A stretch of DNA of 64,000 bases from Agarivorans sp. Alg241-V36 (GCF_900537085.1 NZ_UNRE01000012.1:1-64000); one strand, 5' to 3'. Shown: positions 20,924-29,004, counted from the stretch's first letter. The notes: a model not told the origin generated them from the letters alone. Numbers and translations are program-made.

Positions 20924-21186
20924 GAGATTCCATTCCAATCGCAAAAAATAATTTATGTTTAACTTGCCTGCAAGAGACTACTACTTTAGTCGTAGTTAAC
21001 TATTGATTTGGATTAATAAATAACAATGATCCAAATAAACACTGCCAACGTTAAACAAACGACAAAGCTTTATACCTAATGATTGGTTTTAGGCCTCTAT
21101 TTGCTGATTATTGCCGCAGGATATTGTTGAAATTCACTCATTTTGGCTATGCTGTAACCAATCGGTAAATATCAGTAAAAAACTGT
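20924..21186. other. Gene-free stretch before the tRNA operon
   Basis: AT-rich DNA between the yidE start and the tRNA promoter. It presumably contains the yidE promoter on the minus strand, but I could not pick a convincing pair of elements. No RNA gene or open frame of note is visible. Confidence 0.5.
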
Positions 21187-21215
21187 TTGACGCTGACCAA
21201 TCAAGTGGGTAGTAT
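21187..21215 (+). promoter_or_regulatory. tRNA operon promoter
   Basis: TTGACG (21187-21192) and TAGTAT (21210-21215) with a 17-bp spacer, followed by the GC-rich discriminator TCGCCTCCG. This pattern is typical of stable-RNA promoters under stringent control. The nearest downstream element is the tRNA-Pro relic at 21257. Confidence 0.75.
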
Positions 21216-21256
21216 TCGCCTCCGTTGAAGGGCACAATCAGTGCTTTAAAACAAAT

Positions 21257-21320
21257 CGATGATTACGCATTTTGATAGCGCATCGTCGCGAAGCTCATTA
21301 AGAGCGGGACCAGAAGGGAC
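21257..21320 (+). pseudogene. Decayed tRNA-Pro-like relic
   Basis: CGATGATTACGCA...TTGATAGCGCATC (21257-21283) follows the 5' half of the downstream tRNA-Pro (CGGTGATTAGCGCAG...GGTAGCGCATC) with few changes. After an insertion of about 20 nt, GGGACCAGAAGGG (21306-21318) matches its anticodon-arm 3' side. No proper acceptor stem or CCA end is left. It sits first in the transcript of the tRNA operon. Confidence 0.55.
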
Positions 21321-21345
21321 AGCCTTCTATAAATATCAAAGCAAT

Positions 21346-21422
<77 letters not shown>

Positions 21423-21469
21423 AATTTTTGAAGCCTAGTGTTTACACTGGGTTATTTGACGCTAAAGAT

Positions 21470-21546
21470 GCGCCCTTAGCTCATCTGGATAGAGCAACGG
21501 CCTTCTAAGCCGTAGGTAGTAGGTTCGAGTCCTACAGGGTGCGCCA
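21470..21546 (+). tRNA. tRNA-Arg (TCT anticodon)
   Basis: 77 nt with encoded CCA. Acceptor GCGCCCT / AGGGTGC; anticodon loop CTTCTAA between ACGGC and GCCGT gives TCT. Second intact tRNA of the cluster. Confidence 0.97.
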
Positions 21547-21576
21547 AATACATGCTCTAGTAGCATAAAAGTTTGT

Positions 21577-21653
21577 GGTGGGTATAGCTCAGTTGGTAGA
21601 GCCCCGGATTGTGATTCCGGTTGTCGTGGGTTCAAATCCCATTACTCACCCCA
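21577..21653 (+). tRNA. tRNA-His (GTG anticodon)
   Basis: 77 nt including the extra G at position -1 and the CCA end. Anticodon loop TTGTGAT between CCGGA and TCCGG gives GTG. Closely similar to the E. coli tRNA-His. Confidence 0.97.
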
Positions 21654-21696
21654 TTATTCGACTACATTGCCATAGCAATGTTGCGAAAATAGTTTT

Positions 21697-21781
21697 GCGG
21701 AAGTGGCGGAATTGGTAGACGCGCTAGATTTAGGTTCTAGTATCGCAAGGTGTGAGAGTTCAAGTCTCTCCTTCCGCACCA
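21697..21781 (+). tRNA. tRNA-Leu (TAG anticodon)
   Basis: 85 nt with the long variable arm of class II tRNAs (TATCGCAAGGTGTG region) and CCA end. Acceptor GCGGAAG / CTTCCGC; anticodon loop TTTAGGT gives TAG. Confidence 0.97.
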
Positions 21782-21827
21782 TTATTGGTGTAAGCGTAGG
21801 TAACGCTTAAAATATACCAAAAGTTTT

Positions 21828-21904
<77 letters not shown>

Positions 21905-22640
21905 ATACATAAAGCCTCGTCAGCAATGACGGGGCTTTTTTGTACCTGCAATCTGCGATGTTTAGAGCTTTGCTTTAAAGTCAGGAGTTCGCCCTTAAGC
22001 CTTGCTCATCACCGACCACTACTTAAAGCCTCGTTAGTAATGACGGGGCTTTTTTGTACCTGCAATCTGCAATGTATAGAACTTTGCTTTAAAGTCGGGA
22101 GTTCGCCCTTAAGCCTTGCTCATCACCGACCACTACAAAATCCTCGTCTGTAATGACGGGGCTTTTTTGTATCTGCAATCTGTAATGTTTAAAGCTTTGC
22201 CTCAAAACTGGGAGTTCGCTTTTTAGCTTTGCTCATCACCGACCACTACATAAAGCCTCGTTAGCAATGACGGGGCTTTTTTGTACCTGCGATCTGCGAT
22301 GTTTAGAATTTTGCTTTAAAGTCAGGAGTTCGCCCTTAAGTCTTGCTCATCACCGACCAATACATAAAGTCTCATCAGCGATGACGGGGCTTTTTTGTAC
22401 CTGCAATCTGCAATGGTAAGAACTTTGCCTTAAAGTCGGGAGTTCGCCCTTGAGCCTTGTTCATCACCGACCACTACACAAAGCCTCGTCAGCAATGACG
22501 GGGCTTTTTTGTACCTGTTCTTTGCGAAGAAGAGGGCTCAGATTAAGAGTTGGGGTTCGTCTTTAAGCTTTGCTCAGTCCCTAGCGCTAGATAAAACCTC
22601 GTCTGTAATATCGGGCTGTCGTATCTATATCGTTGGTAGC
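21905..22640 (+). repeat. Tandem ~114-bp repeats of tRNA-Pro tail plus terminator
   Basis: TGACGGGGC-type terminator cores start at 21927, 22041, 22154, 22268, 22382 and 22496, with a decayed seventh near 22609, so the period is 113-114 bp. Copies of the tRNA-Pro end CATCACCGACCA finish at 22018, 22132, 22245, 22359 and 22473, each preceded by GTCGGGAGTTCG or a near copy matching the T arm. Between them lies a conserved GTACCTGCAATCTGC...TTTGCTTTAAA segment. No unit retains a full tRNA. The E. coli tyrT locus has a comparable array (rtT repeats ending in a tRNA tail). The rest up to 22726 holds nothing I recognise. Confidence 0.9.
21911..21942 (+). terminator. tRNA operon terminator (first of seven related copies)
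   Basis: GCCTCGTCAGCAATGACGGGGC followed by six T residues: stem GCCTCGTCA / TGACGGGGC with one G-T pair. It lies 7 nt after the CCA of the second tRNA-Pro. Related hairpins recur about every 114 bp downstream. Confidence 0.9.
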
Positions 22641-22726
22641 TATTAATAAGTGCTAGAGAGCTTTAGTCTTAAGAGGTAGGGCTGTATCCACCAAGGCGTA
22701 GCCCTAGGTGATTAGCTAGTCTAAAC

Positions 22727-22752
22727 AAACAAGGGAGCTGATGCTCCCTTGT
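22727..22752 (-). terminator. lamB-malM terminator
   Basis: Hairpin ACAAGGGAGC / GCTCCCTTGT with a TGAT loop, 25 bp past the malM stop and followed on the minus strand by TTGTTT. Confidence 0.75.
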
Positions 22753-22776
22753 GACTATGTGTTGTGCGATGCTTTG

Positions 22777-23739
22777 TTAATGATGTTTCTTCATTGCCTC
22801 TACCAAGGCGTCACGAGCCGATTTAGAGCCGGCGCGTTCGGCTTCTTCTACAAAGTTTAACGCTTTATCAAAGTCACTGGCTTTTACCGCGTTTTCGATA
22901 AGCTGATTAAACATTGCTTCGGTTTCTGGTTGTATTGGGCTAGTTTTGGTTGTTGGCGCACTTACCGCAACGGCGGTTGCGGTGCTTGCTGCTACAGGCT
23001 CTGCAATTAGTGCATCTGCAGAATTTTGCTGCTCAACCATGTCATTGGCTGAATTTGCCGCTCCTGGCGCGTAATCGAAGGCTAAGCGGAATACGCCGGT
23101 GGCAGTGTGAGCAATAGGCTGGTTACTGTACATTTTAACCACATCGGCTTCTCTACCTAGCTCTACCGCTTTTGGGTCGGGGGGATCGAGTTTAGTGGTT
23201 TGCTGCATTGCTTGATCAGTTGTTAGAACGACGAGGTACTTAGCCTGTCTGCCGTCGCGAAACACGGCGGGCAATTCCACATTGCCAAAAAAGCGGTCAA
23301 TGCTTAACAGTGAACCGTTTTCGTAGTTAATGGCTTCTTCCCCGTAAACATCGATAGGGCTGAAGTTCTTGTCGAGAACTAACACTGTAGGGGCAAAAAC
23401 ACTGGTAACAATGGGAGAAGATACCGCTACTTTAATCGGGCCATTTACTTCAGGTAATTCAATGGCTTTAACAAAGGATTTACCAGTTCTGAATTGAAAT
23501 GCGGGATCTTGAGTAGAGAGGGTAAAATCAACTTTACCTGGTGCGGTAATCTTTTGGTATTTGAGTTCCGATAAGCTATTGCAGCAAACAGGTGCTTGCG
23601 CTAAGGCCTGGTAACCAATGCTGGGATCAATTTTTTGCACGGCTTTGGCGTCGGTGGCGCCATAATCAATAACCATACTCTTATTACTGCTGCAGGCTGC
23701 TGTTAGCGCAACCATACTAATCACGAGTAACTTTTTCAT
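22777..23739 (-). CDS. malM: MalM-like periplasmic lipoprotein
   Basis: 320 residues from MKKLLVISM; the frame opens eight codons upstream. A lipobox ending at Cys20 (TAACSS) predicts a lipoprotein. The middle (ITSVFAPTVLVLDKNFSPID, then SIDRFFG, LVVLTTDQAMQQTTKLDPP, and IAHTATGVFRL) matches E. coli MalM, a periplasmic maltose-operon protein of uncertain function. A low-complexity Ala/Thr stretch and a short helical tail (~270-320) are extra. It follows lamB on the same strand after 254 bp, as in the mal regulon, but no malK adjoins. Confidence 0.85.
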   Translation of the reverse strand: MKKLLVISMVALTAACSSNKSMVIDYGATDAKAVQKIDPSIGYQALAQAPVCCNSLSELKYQKITAPGKVDFTLSTQDPAFQFRTGKSFVKAIELPEVNGPIKVAVSSPIVTSVFAPTVLVLDKNFSPIDVYGEEAINYENGSLLSIDRFFGNVELPAVFRDGRQAKYLVVLTTDQAMQQTTKLDPPDPKAVELGREADVVKMYSNQPIAHTATGVFRLAFDYAPGAANSANDMVEQQNSADALIAEPVAASTATAVAVSAPTTKTSPIQPETEAMFNQLIENAVKASDFDKALNFVEEAERAGSKSARDALVEAMKKHH

Positions 23740-23852
23740 ACTGTCTTCCTTGTTGCTTAGCAAAGCTTATTGCTTTTACCTAGTATTTATTTTTGTAGTT
23801 ATTTTATGTTTTTAGTACTTGTATTTGCTAAGCGCTTATTGCTTAGCGTAAA

Positions 23853-23892
23853 GTAGGCAAGGTGAGTATTCGCCACAAATATTTCACCTTGC
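23853..23892 (-). promoter_or_regulatory. Inverted repeat between lamB and malM
   Basis: AGGCAAGGTGA and TCACCTTGCCT form an 11-bp perfect stem around an 18-nt loop, in the lamB-malM gap. No T run follows, so it may be an mRNA 3' stabiliser or processing site that sets a higher lamB level, not a terminator. This role is inference. Confidence 0.55.
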
Positions 23893-23993
23893 CTGTTAGG
23901 GTTAGTAAAGCTTCGTCATCACCCGAAGTTTTACTGGAGTGTTTGAAGTTGGTGCCACACTAACTCCAATCACTTCTTCCTAATGGCTTGTTT

Positions 23994-25325
23994 CTACCAC
24001 CACATATCTGCTTGAACACCGTAAACAAACTCGCCTTTCTGCTCACCATTTGCGTTGGTGTTGTCTTGGCCGTTTGTTTTTCCGTCGATGTAGCTTGCTA
24101 AGAGGCGAATTTCAGGAGCTGGGCCAGTACCGGTACCGATTACCCAAGTAGGAGCAATAGTAGCTTTGTACTGTGAAGATTCAAACAAAGTGTTACCGCC
24201 TGAGCCTTCTACGTCAGTTTCTGTGTAACCAAATTCAGTTGCGATAGTGAAGTTGTCGATAGAATTAATTAAGAACACAGGGCGAGCCATTGCTGACCAC
24301 CATAAGCTCTTGTTGCCGTTGTCCATATCGTCATATTGCGCTTGTACTGATGGGAATATCATCACGCTGCTGCCAAACCATCCACCGTAAGCTAAGGCGC
24401 GGTAAGATTTATCACCTTTATCTACGTAAGCCATACCAACTGGGCCTTTGCCCGCGCTGCCTGGCGCATAGCCATTGTAGTTTGTGAATGACTTACCAAG
24501 CATGCTGCTAGCGCCTAGGCCAGAACCTGCTTGAACAGAGATTTTAGAGAAACCGTTGCCCAACCAGAAGAAGTCTTTTGGAGTGTATTGAACGTGAGCT
24601 TCAATGCCGTTAGTAGCAAACTCAGAAACGGTAATGTTACCATTTCCATCATCGCTGCGAGACACGTTGTCAGCCATGTATTTGCCCACTAACTCTACGC
24701 GCCAGCTGCCGTAATCTGCTCGAGCGTGACCTAAATGGAGTGGGGCACTTTCGTCGCTGCCATAACCATTATCATCAGGACGGTTACTTGCTAAGTAAGC
24801 GAAATCCCACTTACCGCCACCAAGTTCCATCTGTTGAACACCCAACCCAGTACCTGACCAATCTGTGTAGAAGAAGTCAGTCATGAAAATGTAGTTATCA
24901 CGGCCATAGTAACGTTGACCACCCCACATTTTGCCGGTGTTGGTTAAGCCTTCAAACTCTACAAAACCTTCTAAAAGGCCCGTTGCCGAACCGTTGATCG
25001 TGTAGTTTTGCTGGGCTTCAAACGCATCTTCGCCAGTGTTGTGCTGACCAAGACGGGTTTTAATTGCAATGTTTTGACCGTTATCTAAAGCCCAGGTTTT
25101 GTTAAACGCAAGCTCGTAAAAGTCATCACTTTCAATACCTAAGCGGCCTAAGCTTTCTTTAGATGCTGGGTAAAGTGCTTGGTTGCCACCTGTAGATCCT
25201 GTGAATAATGCGCCTGAGCGGAAGTATCCATGGAACTCGAATCCTTCTTCAGCTGCAACAGTTGTGCTAACTGCGCTAGCTGCAAGAGCTAGTGAACATG
25301 CAACAGATAGTGCTTTAATTTTCAT
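23994..25325 (-). CDS. lamB: LamB/maltoporin-family outer membrane porin
   Basis: 443 residues with a signal peptide (1-25, cut after AVSTTVAA). It begins the mature part with FEFHGYFRSGALFTGS, matching the LamB opening FHGYARSG, contains WGGQRYYGRDNYIFMTDFFY (as LamB WAGKRFYQRHDVHMIDFYY), and ends in the aromatic QADMWW expected of a beta-barrel. It is an 18-strand sugar channel in the outer membrane. Two predicted LacI-type operators lie upstream (25420-25465), shared with the divergent hydrolase locus, so its cargo is probably that locus's sugar and not necessarily maltodextrin. Confidence 0.88.
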   Translation of the reverse strand: MKIKALSVACSLALAASAVSTTVAAEEGFEFHGYFRSGALFTGSTGGNQALYPASKESLGRLGIESDDFYELAFNKTWALDNGQNIAIKTRLGQHNTGEDAFEAQQNYTINGSATGLLEGFVEFEGLTNTGKMWGGQRYYGRDNYIFMTDFFYTDWSGTGLGVQQMELGGGKWDFAYLASNRPDDNGYGSDESAPLHLGHARADYGSWRVELVGKYMADNVSRSDDGNGNITVSEFATNGIEAHVQYTPKDFFWLGNGFSKISVQAGSGLGASSMLGKSFTNYNGYAPGSAGKGPVGMAYVDKGDKSYRALAYGGWFGSSVMIFPSVQAQYDDMDNGNKSLWWSAMARPVFLINSIDNFTIATEFGYTETDVEGSGGNTLFESSQYKATIAPTWVIGTGTGPAPEIRLLASYIDGKTNGQDNTNANGEQKGEFVYGVQADMWW

Positions 25326-25419
25326 TTTAATTTAACTCCCTAAATATATATCCATATGTCTGTGCTTGGCTTCCTAAAACATCACTGTTCTGCCAAAAGA
25401 CGAATCGATTATAGGAGTA

Positions 25420-25433
25420 TGAAACCGGTTTTA
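25420..25433. promoter_or_regulatory. Predicted LacI-family operator, lamB site 1
   Basis: TGAAACCGGTTTTA, one mismatch from the palindrome TGAAACCGGTTTCA. About 95 bp upstream of lamB. Its centre is 32 bp from site 2, about three helical turns. Confidence 0.75.
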
Positions 25434-25451
25434 TTTTGAAGTCGGTCACAA

Positions 25452-25465
25452 TGATACCGGTTTCA
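25452..25465. promoter_or_regulatory. Predicted LacI-family operator, lamB site 2
   Basis: TGATACCGGTTTCA, one mismatch from the palindrome. The CG-centred even palindrome is typical of LacI-family operators. Confidence 0.75.
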
Positions 25466-25569
25466 ATGGTGCGTTGATCACAGTTTTATTTCAATTTTTA
25501 AAATTCATTAGTAAAAGTGATTTTTTGTTAATGCTTGTGCCGGAAAACCGAAAAAATGTTGAAATTTTA

Positions 25570-25583
25570 TGGTAGCGCTAACA
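25570..25583. promoter_or_regulatory. Second type of palindrome, TGGTAGCGCTAACA
   Basis: Imperfect dyad around AGCGCT, differing from the ACCGGT sites. It may bind a different LacI-type regulator. No matching regulator is evident here. Confidence 0.35.
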
Positions 25584-26068
25584 TGTGAAGTGGGTCTATT
25601 TTGTGGTGATTAAAGTATCAAATAAACTAGAGTTAGGTGGTTGTGTTTTGGTTATTTTTATTAATTTCAATGGTTTGAGTGTTTTCTTTGTGTGAGGTGG
25701 TATATAGACATCGTCAGTTTTCCTCAACAAGCTAAGGTAGTTGATTCACAGAGTACAAATATTGGCGAGTAGTAACAGCTTGTTTACCTTGTCAGGGGTG
25801 GCTAGCTTGAAACGCTAGAAGAATAAAGAGACTTACTACCAGAAAACGATGTTCCTACACTTCTTATCTTGTGTAACTTAAAGGGCGAGTAATGAATTAA
25901 AATTGAACGACTGTATGGTTTTTTTCTTATGCAACTGTTTTAAAAGGTAAAAATTAGCTGTCTTGCTGTTCGTTAGGTAGCGTTCCTCATAAATATTTAT
26001 CTTTTTCACGCTTTATTTGTGCGTCCTTTTTATTAGGTAGAACATTTATCATTTATTTAACATATAAA

Positions 26069-26082
26069 TGTAACCGGTTTCA
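26069..26082. promoter_or_regulatory. Predicted LacI-family operator, hydrolase gene
   Basis: TGTAACCGGTTTCA, one mismatch from TGAAACCGGTTTCA, about 85 bp before the hydrolase start. A weaker resemblance (CACGGTTTTA) follows near 26100. Confidence 0.75.
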
Positions 26083-26166
26083 TTTGTGTGTTTGGGTTCA
26101 CGGTTTTATTTAATTCGGCTGATAAAGTAAAGGCGTTATTAAGAGAATTTTATGGAAGATCTAAAT

Positions 26167-27987
26167 ATGAAGAAAAGGACTGCTGCCTCGGCAATACTTA
26201 GTGTTTCTCTAATTGCCTTACTGGCTGGCTGTGGAGCAACCAGTAAGGTTGAGCCCAATGTAGATGTTACATCGTACAAGCGTCACCAGTTTTTGCCACC
26301 GCAGGGTAAAACCTTAATGTTTATTGGCCAAGACATTAAAACCATTAACGAGTTTGTTGCCGATACTGGGGTGCAACCTGCAGCAGTAACCGCCTACGCC
26401 TCAGCAGACTTAACAGGTGTGCTTAATGCTTTTCCAGAGTCGCATGGCTCTTTGGATATTCCTGCTTACGCAGAGGATTACCCAAATGCTAGCTTAGCAA
26501 TTGGTTTGTGGCTAAAGAACACTTACAAGAAGTTAGCTGACGGTCATCCACGTAGCGTCAATAACGTAGACCGCTTAGTAAAACATCTAAAGGGTTTGAA
26601 CAGACCCATTATGCTTAGAATTGGCTATGAAGTAGATGGTTATTGGAACAACTACCATCCAGAAGAGTTTAAGGCAGCATGGAAGGTTATAACGGCTGTA
26701 ATTGCCAAGAATGACGCACAAAACATTACTACTGTTTGGCAAATTGCCGGCTATTGTGCCTCTATGGATAACTCGGTGTTTACCGAAACCCATAATAGCT
26801 TTAAAGGCTTAGACTATGATGCCTGGTACCCTGGCGATGAACATGTTGATTGGGTGGGGCTTTCATATTTCTCTCAACCACGAGATTGCTTAACTGATAC
26901 CGCTAAAAATGCTGCTGGTGGATTACCTAGTGAATTTGGCTCTTTGAGTGATGTTGACGAGCAGGGTAATAGCTTAGCCTTAGGTAACATCGTGGCTTAT
27001 TTGAATACCAAAAATAAACCCATTTTTGTCGCCGAAGCGAGCCCTAAGTACTACTGGATTGAACGCGGTGAATATAAACCTGATGCAGATACTACGGTAA
27101 ACAACTTACAAAAAGTCAGCGGCGAGCAAATTTGGCAAGATTGGTATGAACCATTTTTTGATTTTCTGGAAATTCATCAAGAGTCCATCAGGGCGGTGTC
27201 TTACATTAATATGCACTGGGAGTCGTTTGCTGGCTGGAGTTGCGATATTAAAAACACCCGTGCAGTTAAGCTTGGCTTAACTTGTAAAGACGGTGTTTGG
27301 GGCGATGCTCGGGTGCAAGTTAACCCATACATCAAGCAGCAATTCTTTAATCGCCTCGACAACGGTAAGTATATTTATCGCCAATCTGACGATGGCTTTG
27401 ACCAACTTAGCGGTTGGAAGGAGGCTGCCGCCGCTTTAACCGCAACAACAGTAATAGCAACTGAGAAAGCTAAAGTTGTTAAATCTTCCCCTTATCATGG
27501 CAAACCCGCTGCCATACCTGGTCGTATTCAAGCACAAGAGTACGATAAAGGCGGTGAAGATGTTGCTTATAAAGATAGCTCGGGGATTAACCACGGTGCA
27601 AACGAGTGGGGGATTAGCTTCCGAGAAGATGAATTGGTGGATATAGGCAAAGATCCCGAGACCGAGAGCTTTGTAGTTGGCTGGACGGCCAAAGGCGAGT
27701 GGCTGAATTACTCGGTGCAAGTTAAAAAAACGGGTAACTATGATGCAACATTTAGATTGGCACATGGTGGCAAAAATGCTGGCGCTTTCAAAGTGCTAGT
27801 TAACGGTGAAACACTGATTGAGCAGGTAGAGATTCCAGCAACTAAAAGTTGGGAGACATACCAACTAGTTACAGTTAAAGGCATTGTGCTTAATGAAGGT
27901 GAGCACCTACTCACTGTAGAGTTTACCGAAAGTGGCGATTTCAATACGCCAGGAAATATTGATTGGTTTGAGTTTGTTCAACAATAG
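26167..27987 (+). CDS. GH26-like glycoside hydrolase lipoprotein with C-terminal CBM6
   Basis: 606 residues from MKKRTAAS; an ATG five codons earlier (26152) is also possible. Lipobox LLAGC gives an acylated Cys22. Residues ~40-400 form a (beta/alpha)8-type hydrolase: FIGQD near 53-57, LRIGYEVDG with candidate acid/base Glu155, WYPGDEHVDWVGLSYF, and PIFVAEASP with candidate nucleophile Glu290. This resembles GH26 beta-1,3-xylanase-type enzymes, from memory of the family. Residues ~470-606 are a CBM6 beta-sandwich (PGRIQAQEYD, VGWTAKGEWLNYSV, GEHLLTVEF, NIDWFEF). Probably anchored in the outer membrane, cutting a beta-linked polysaccharide. The exact substrate is unknown. Confidence 0.75.
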   Translation: MKKRTAASAILSVSLIALLAGCGATSKVEPNVDVTSYKRHQFLPPQGKTLMFIGQDIKTINEFVADTGVQPAAVTAYASADLTGVLNAFPESHGSLDIPAYAEDYPNASLAIGLWLKNTYKKLADGHPRSVNNVDRLVKHLKGLNRPIMLRIGYEVDGYWNNYHPEEFKAAWKVITAVIAKNDAQNITTVWQIAGYCASMDNSVFTETHNSFKGLDYDAWYPGDEHVDWVGLSYFSQPRDCLTDTAKNAAGGLPSEFGSLSDVDEQGNSLALGNIVAYLNTKNKPIFVAEASPKYYWIERGEYKPDADTTVNNLQKVSGEQIWQDWYEPFFDFLEIHQESIRAVSYINMHWESFAGWSCDIKNTRAVKLGLTCKDGVWGDARVQVNPYIKQQFFNRLDNGKYIYRQSDDGFDQLSGWKEAAAALTATTVIATEKAKVVKSSPYHGKPAAIPGRIQAQEYDKGGEDVAYKDSSGINHGANEWGISFREDELVDIGKDPETESFVVGWTAKGEWLNYSVQVKKTGNYDATFRLAHGGKNAGAFKVLVNGETLIEQVEIPATKSWETYQLVTVKGIVLNEGEHLLTVEFTESGDFNTPGNIDWFEFVQQ

Positions 27988-28056
27988 GAGGTGCATTAGT
28001 CGAATCTATTTCATTCCTCTTCCTTGGCTATCTTAGCAATTGCATAGCCTTTTTTT

Positions 28057-28084
28057 GCCCGCTTCATCAGCGGGCTTTTTTTTG
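28057..28084 (+). terminator. Hydrolase gene terminator
   Basis: GCCCGC / GCGGGC with a 7-nt loop and eight T residues, 70 bp after the hydrolase stop. The hydrolase is therefore transcribed apart from the downstream genes. Confidence 0.92.
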
Positions 28085-28186
28085 TTTTTACAAAGCAAGT
28101 AAATGTTATTAATAGGTTAATTATTGCTGATCGAGATCTCATTTCTCTCTTAGATTACTTGTTAGTTTTCGTATTTAATAATAATC

Positions 28187-28200
28187 TGAAACCAGTTTCA
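28187..28200. promoter_or_regulatory. Predicted LacI-family operator, dioxygenase site 1
   Basis: TGAAACCAGTTTCA, one mismatch from the palindrome, 70 bp before the dioxygenase start. It directly abuts site 2. Confidence 0.75.
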
Positions 28201-28213
28201 GGAACCGGTTTCA
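28200..28213. promoter_or_regulatory. Predicted LacI-family operator, dioxygenase site 2
   Basis: AGGAACCGGTTTCA, two mismatches from the palindrome. Centres of the two sites are 13 bp apart, so two dimers would lie side by side. Confidence 0.7.
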
Positions 28214-28269
28214 TTTTTGTGTTTTCAATCGGATTCTGCGTTAAGGGAATAAGGCAAGCAGGAGAGAAC

Positions 28270-28974
28270 ATGGATCTTAAAGCACTTAGTGATCAGTTTT
28301 GGCGAGATGGCTACTTACTCATTGAAGACTTCTTTTCAATGCAGCTAATGGATCAAATGACCAACGCTATCAATGAGCACTATGGTGTAGACCCAGACTT
28401 CTGGCATACCGATGAATTTTTAGATCGCGCTAAAACTGAAGTGATTCCCTGGTTTCCTCAAAATGAAGGCTGCTTGCTGTTTAATGAAGTAGACCAACAC
28501 CCTTATTTTAAAGCTCTGTCGAACGAAGTTCTGGGTGAAGAAAGTAACACGCTTTACTGCATGGTGATGTTTTCTAAGCAGGGGACGGTGGGCCAGGCAT
28601 GGCATCAAGATTGCGAACCTGACGACCCTCAGCGTTACAACATTAATCGGCTTATTTATACCTCTGATATTCGTGAAGACATTGGTGGCGAAGTGGTTGT
28701 AGTGCCTCGTTCTCATTTACGTGGCGAAATTCCGATTGGTAACCCTGAAGGTGAATTGCCGGGGCAATTGGTGCTACGGCCTAAGAAAGGCAGCCTAATT
28801 TTTTTACATGGCCATACCTGGCACAGAGTATTGCCTATTCATGGCGGAAACCGGATATCGACTAATTATCGCGCAGTGCCTAAGGGCACTCCTTTAGACA
28901 TTACCGACATTTGTGTCTACCGAAATATGCGTTACCACTTTGGCAGCAACAAAGTGGTAGAAGAGCGACAGTGA
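28270..28974 (+). CDS. Phytanoyl-CoA dioxygenase-family Fe(II)/2-oxoglutarate oxygenase
   Basis: 234 residues. The iron-binding facial triad is seen as His112 and Asp114 in AWHQDCEPDD and His185 in HTWHRVLPIHGGNR; Arg195 is the likely 2-oxoglutarate ligand. I start at MDLKALSDQFWRDG, which has an AGGAGA site 5 nt upstream; the frame opens 37 codons earlier, but that part runs through the operators. PhyH-family enzymes hydroxylate or oxidatively demethylate very diverse small molecules. In this sugar locus a role on a modified (for example O-methylated) sugar is inference only. A regulator and ABC genes follow on the same strand. Confidence 0.85.
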   Translation: MDLKALSDQFWRDGYLLIEDFFSMQLMDQMTNAINEHYGVDPDFWHTDEFLDRAKTEVIPWFPQNEGCLLFNEVDQHPYFKALSNEVLGEESNTLYCMVMFSKQGTVGQAWHQDCEPDDPQRYNINRLIYTSDIREDIGGEVVVVPRSHLRGEIPIGNPEGELPGQLVLRPKKGSLIFLHGHTWHRVLPIHGGNRISTNYRAVPKGTPLDITDICVYRNMRYHFGSNKVVEERQ

Positions 28975-29004
28975 TAGCGTTAACATTTTTCACGACAAAA
29001 CCCA

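Larger units (their letters stand above)
25326..26166. other. 841-bp divergent regulatory region, lamB / glycoside hydrolase
   Basis: Gene-free, AT-rich. It contains two predicted operators near lamB, one near the hydrolase, and a different palindrome TGGTAGCGCTAACA at 25570-25583. No RNA gene or coding frame with support was found. Confidence 0.7.

Noticed and set aside
21926-22153. 75-codon frame of two 38-residue repeats in the tRNA-tail array
   Set aside because: 114 bp is a multiple of three, so the frame repeats by arithmetic. It passes through terminators, has no ribosome site and breaks in the third unit. A tpr-like peptide cannot be excluded but is not supported.
21905-22640. CRISPR array
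   Set aside because: Whole units including the intervals are repeated; there are no unique spacers and no cas genes.
22777-25325. Maltose/maltodextrin operon
   Set aside because: lamB and malM resemble mal genes, but no malK, malQ, malP or amylase is present and the operators tie them to the GH26-like locus, so maltose is not assumed as cargo.
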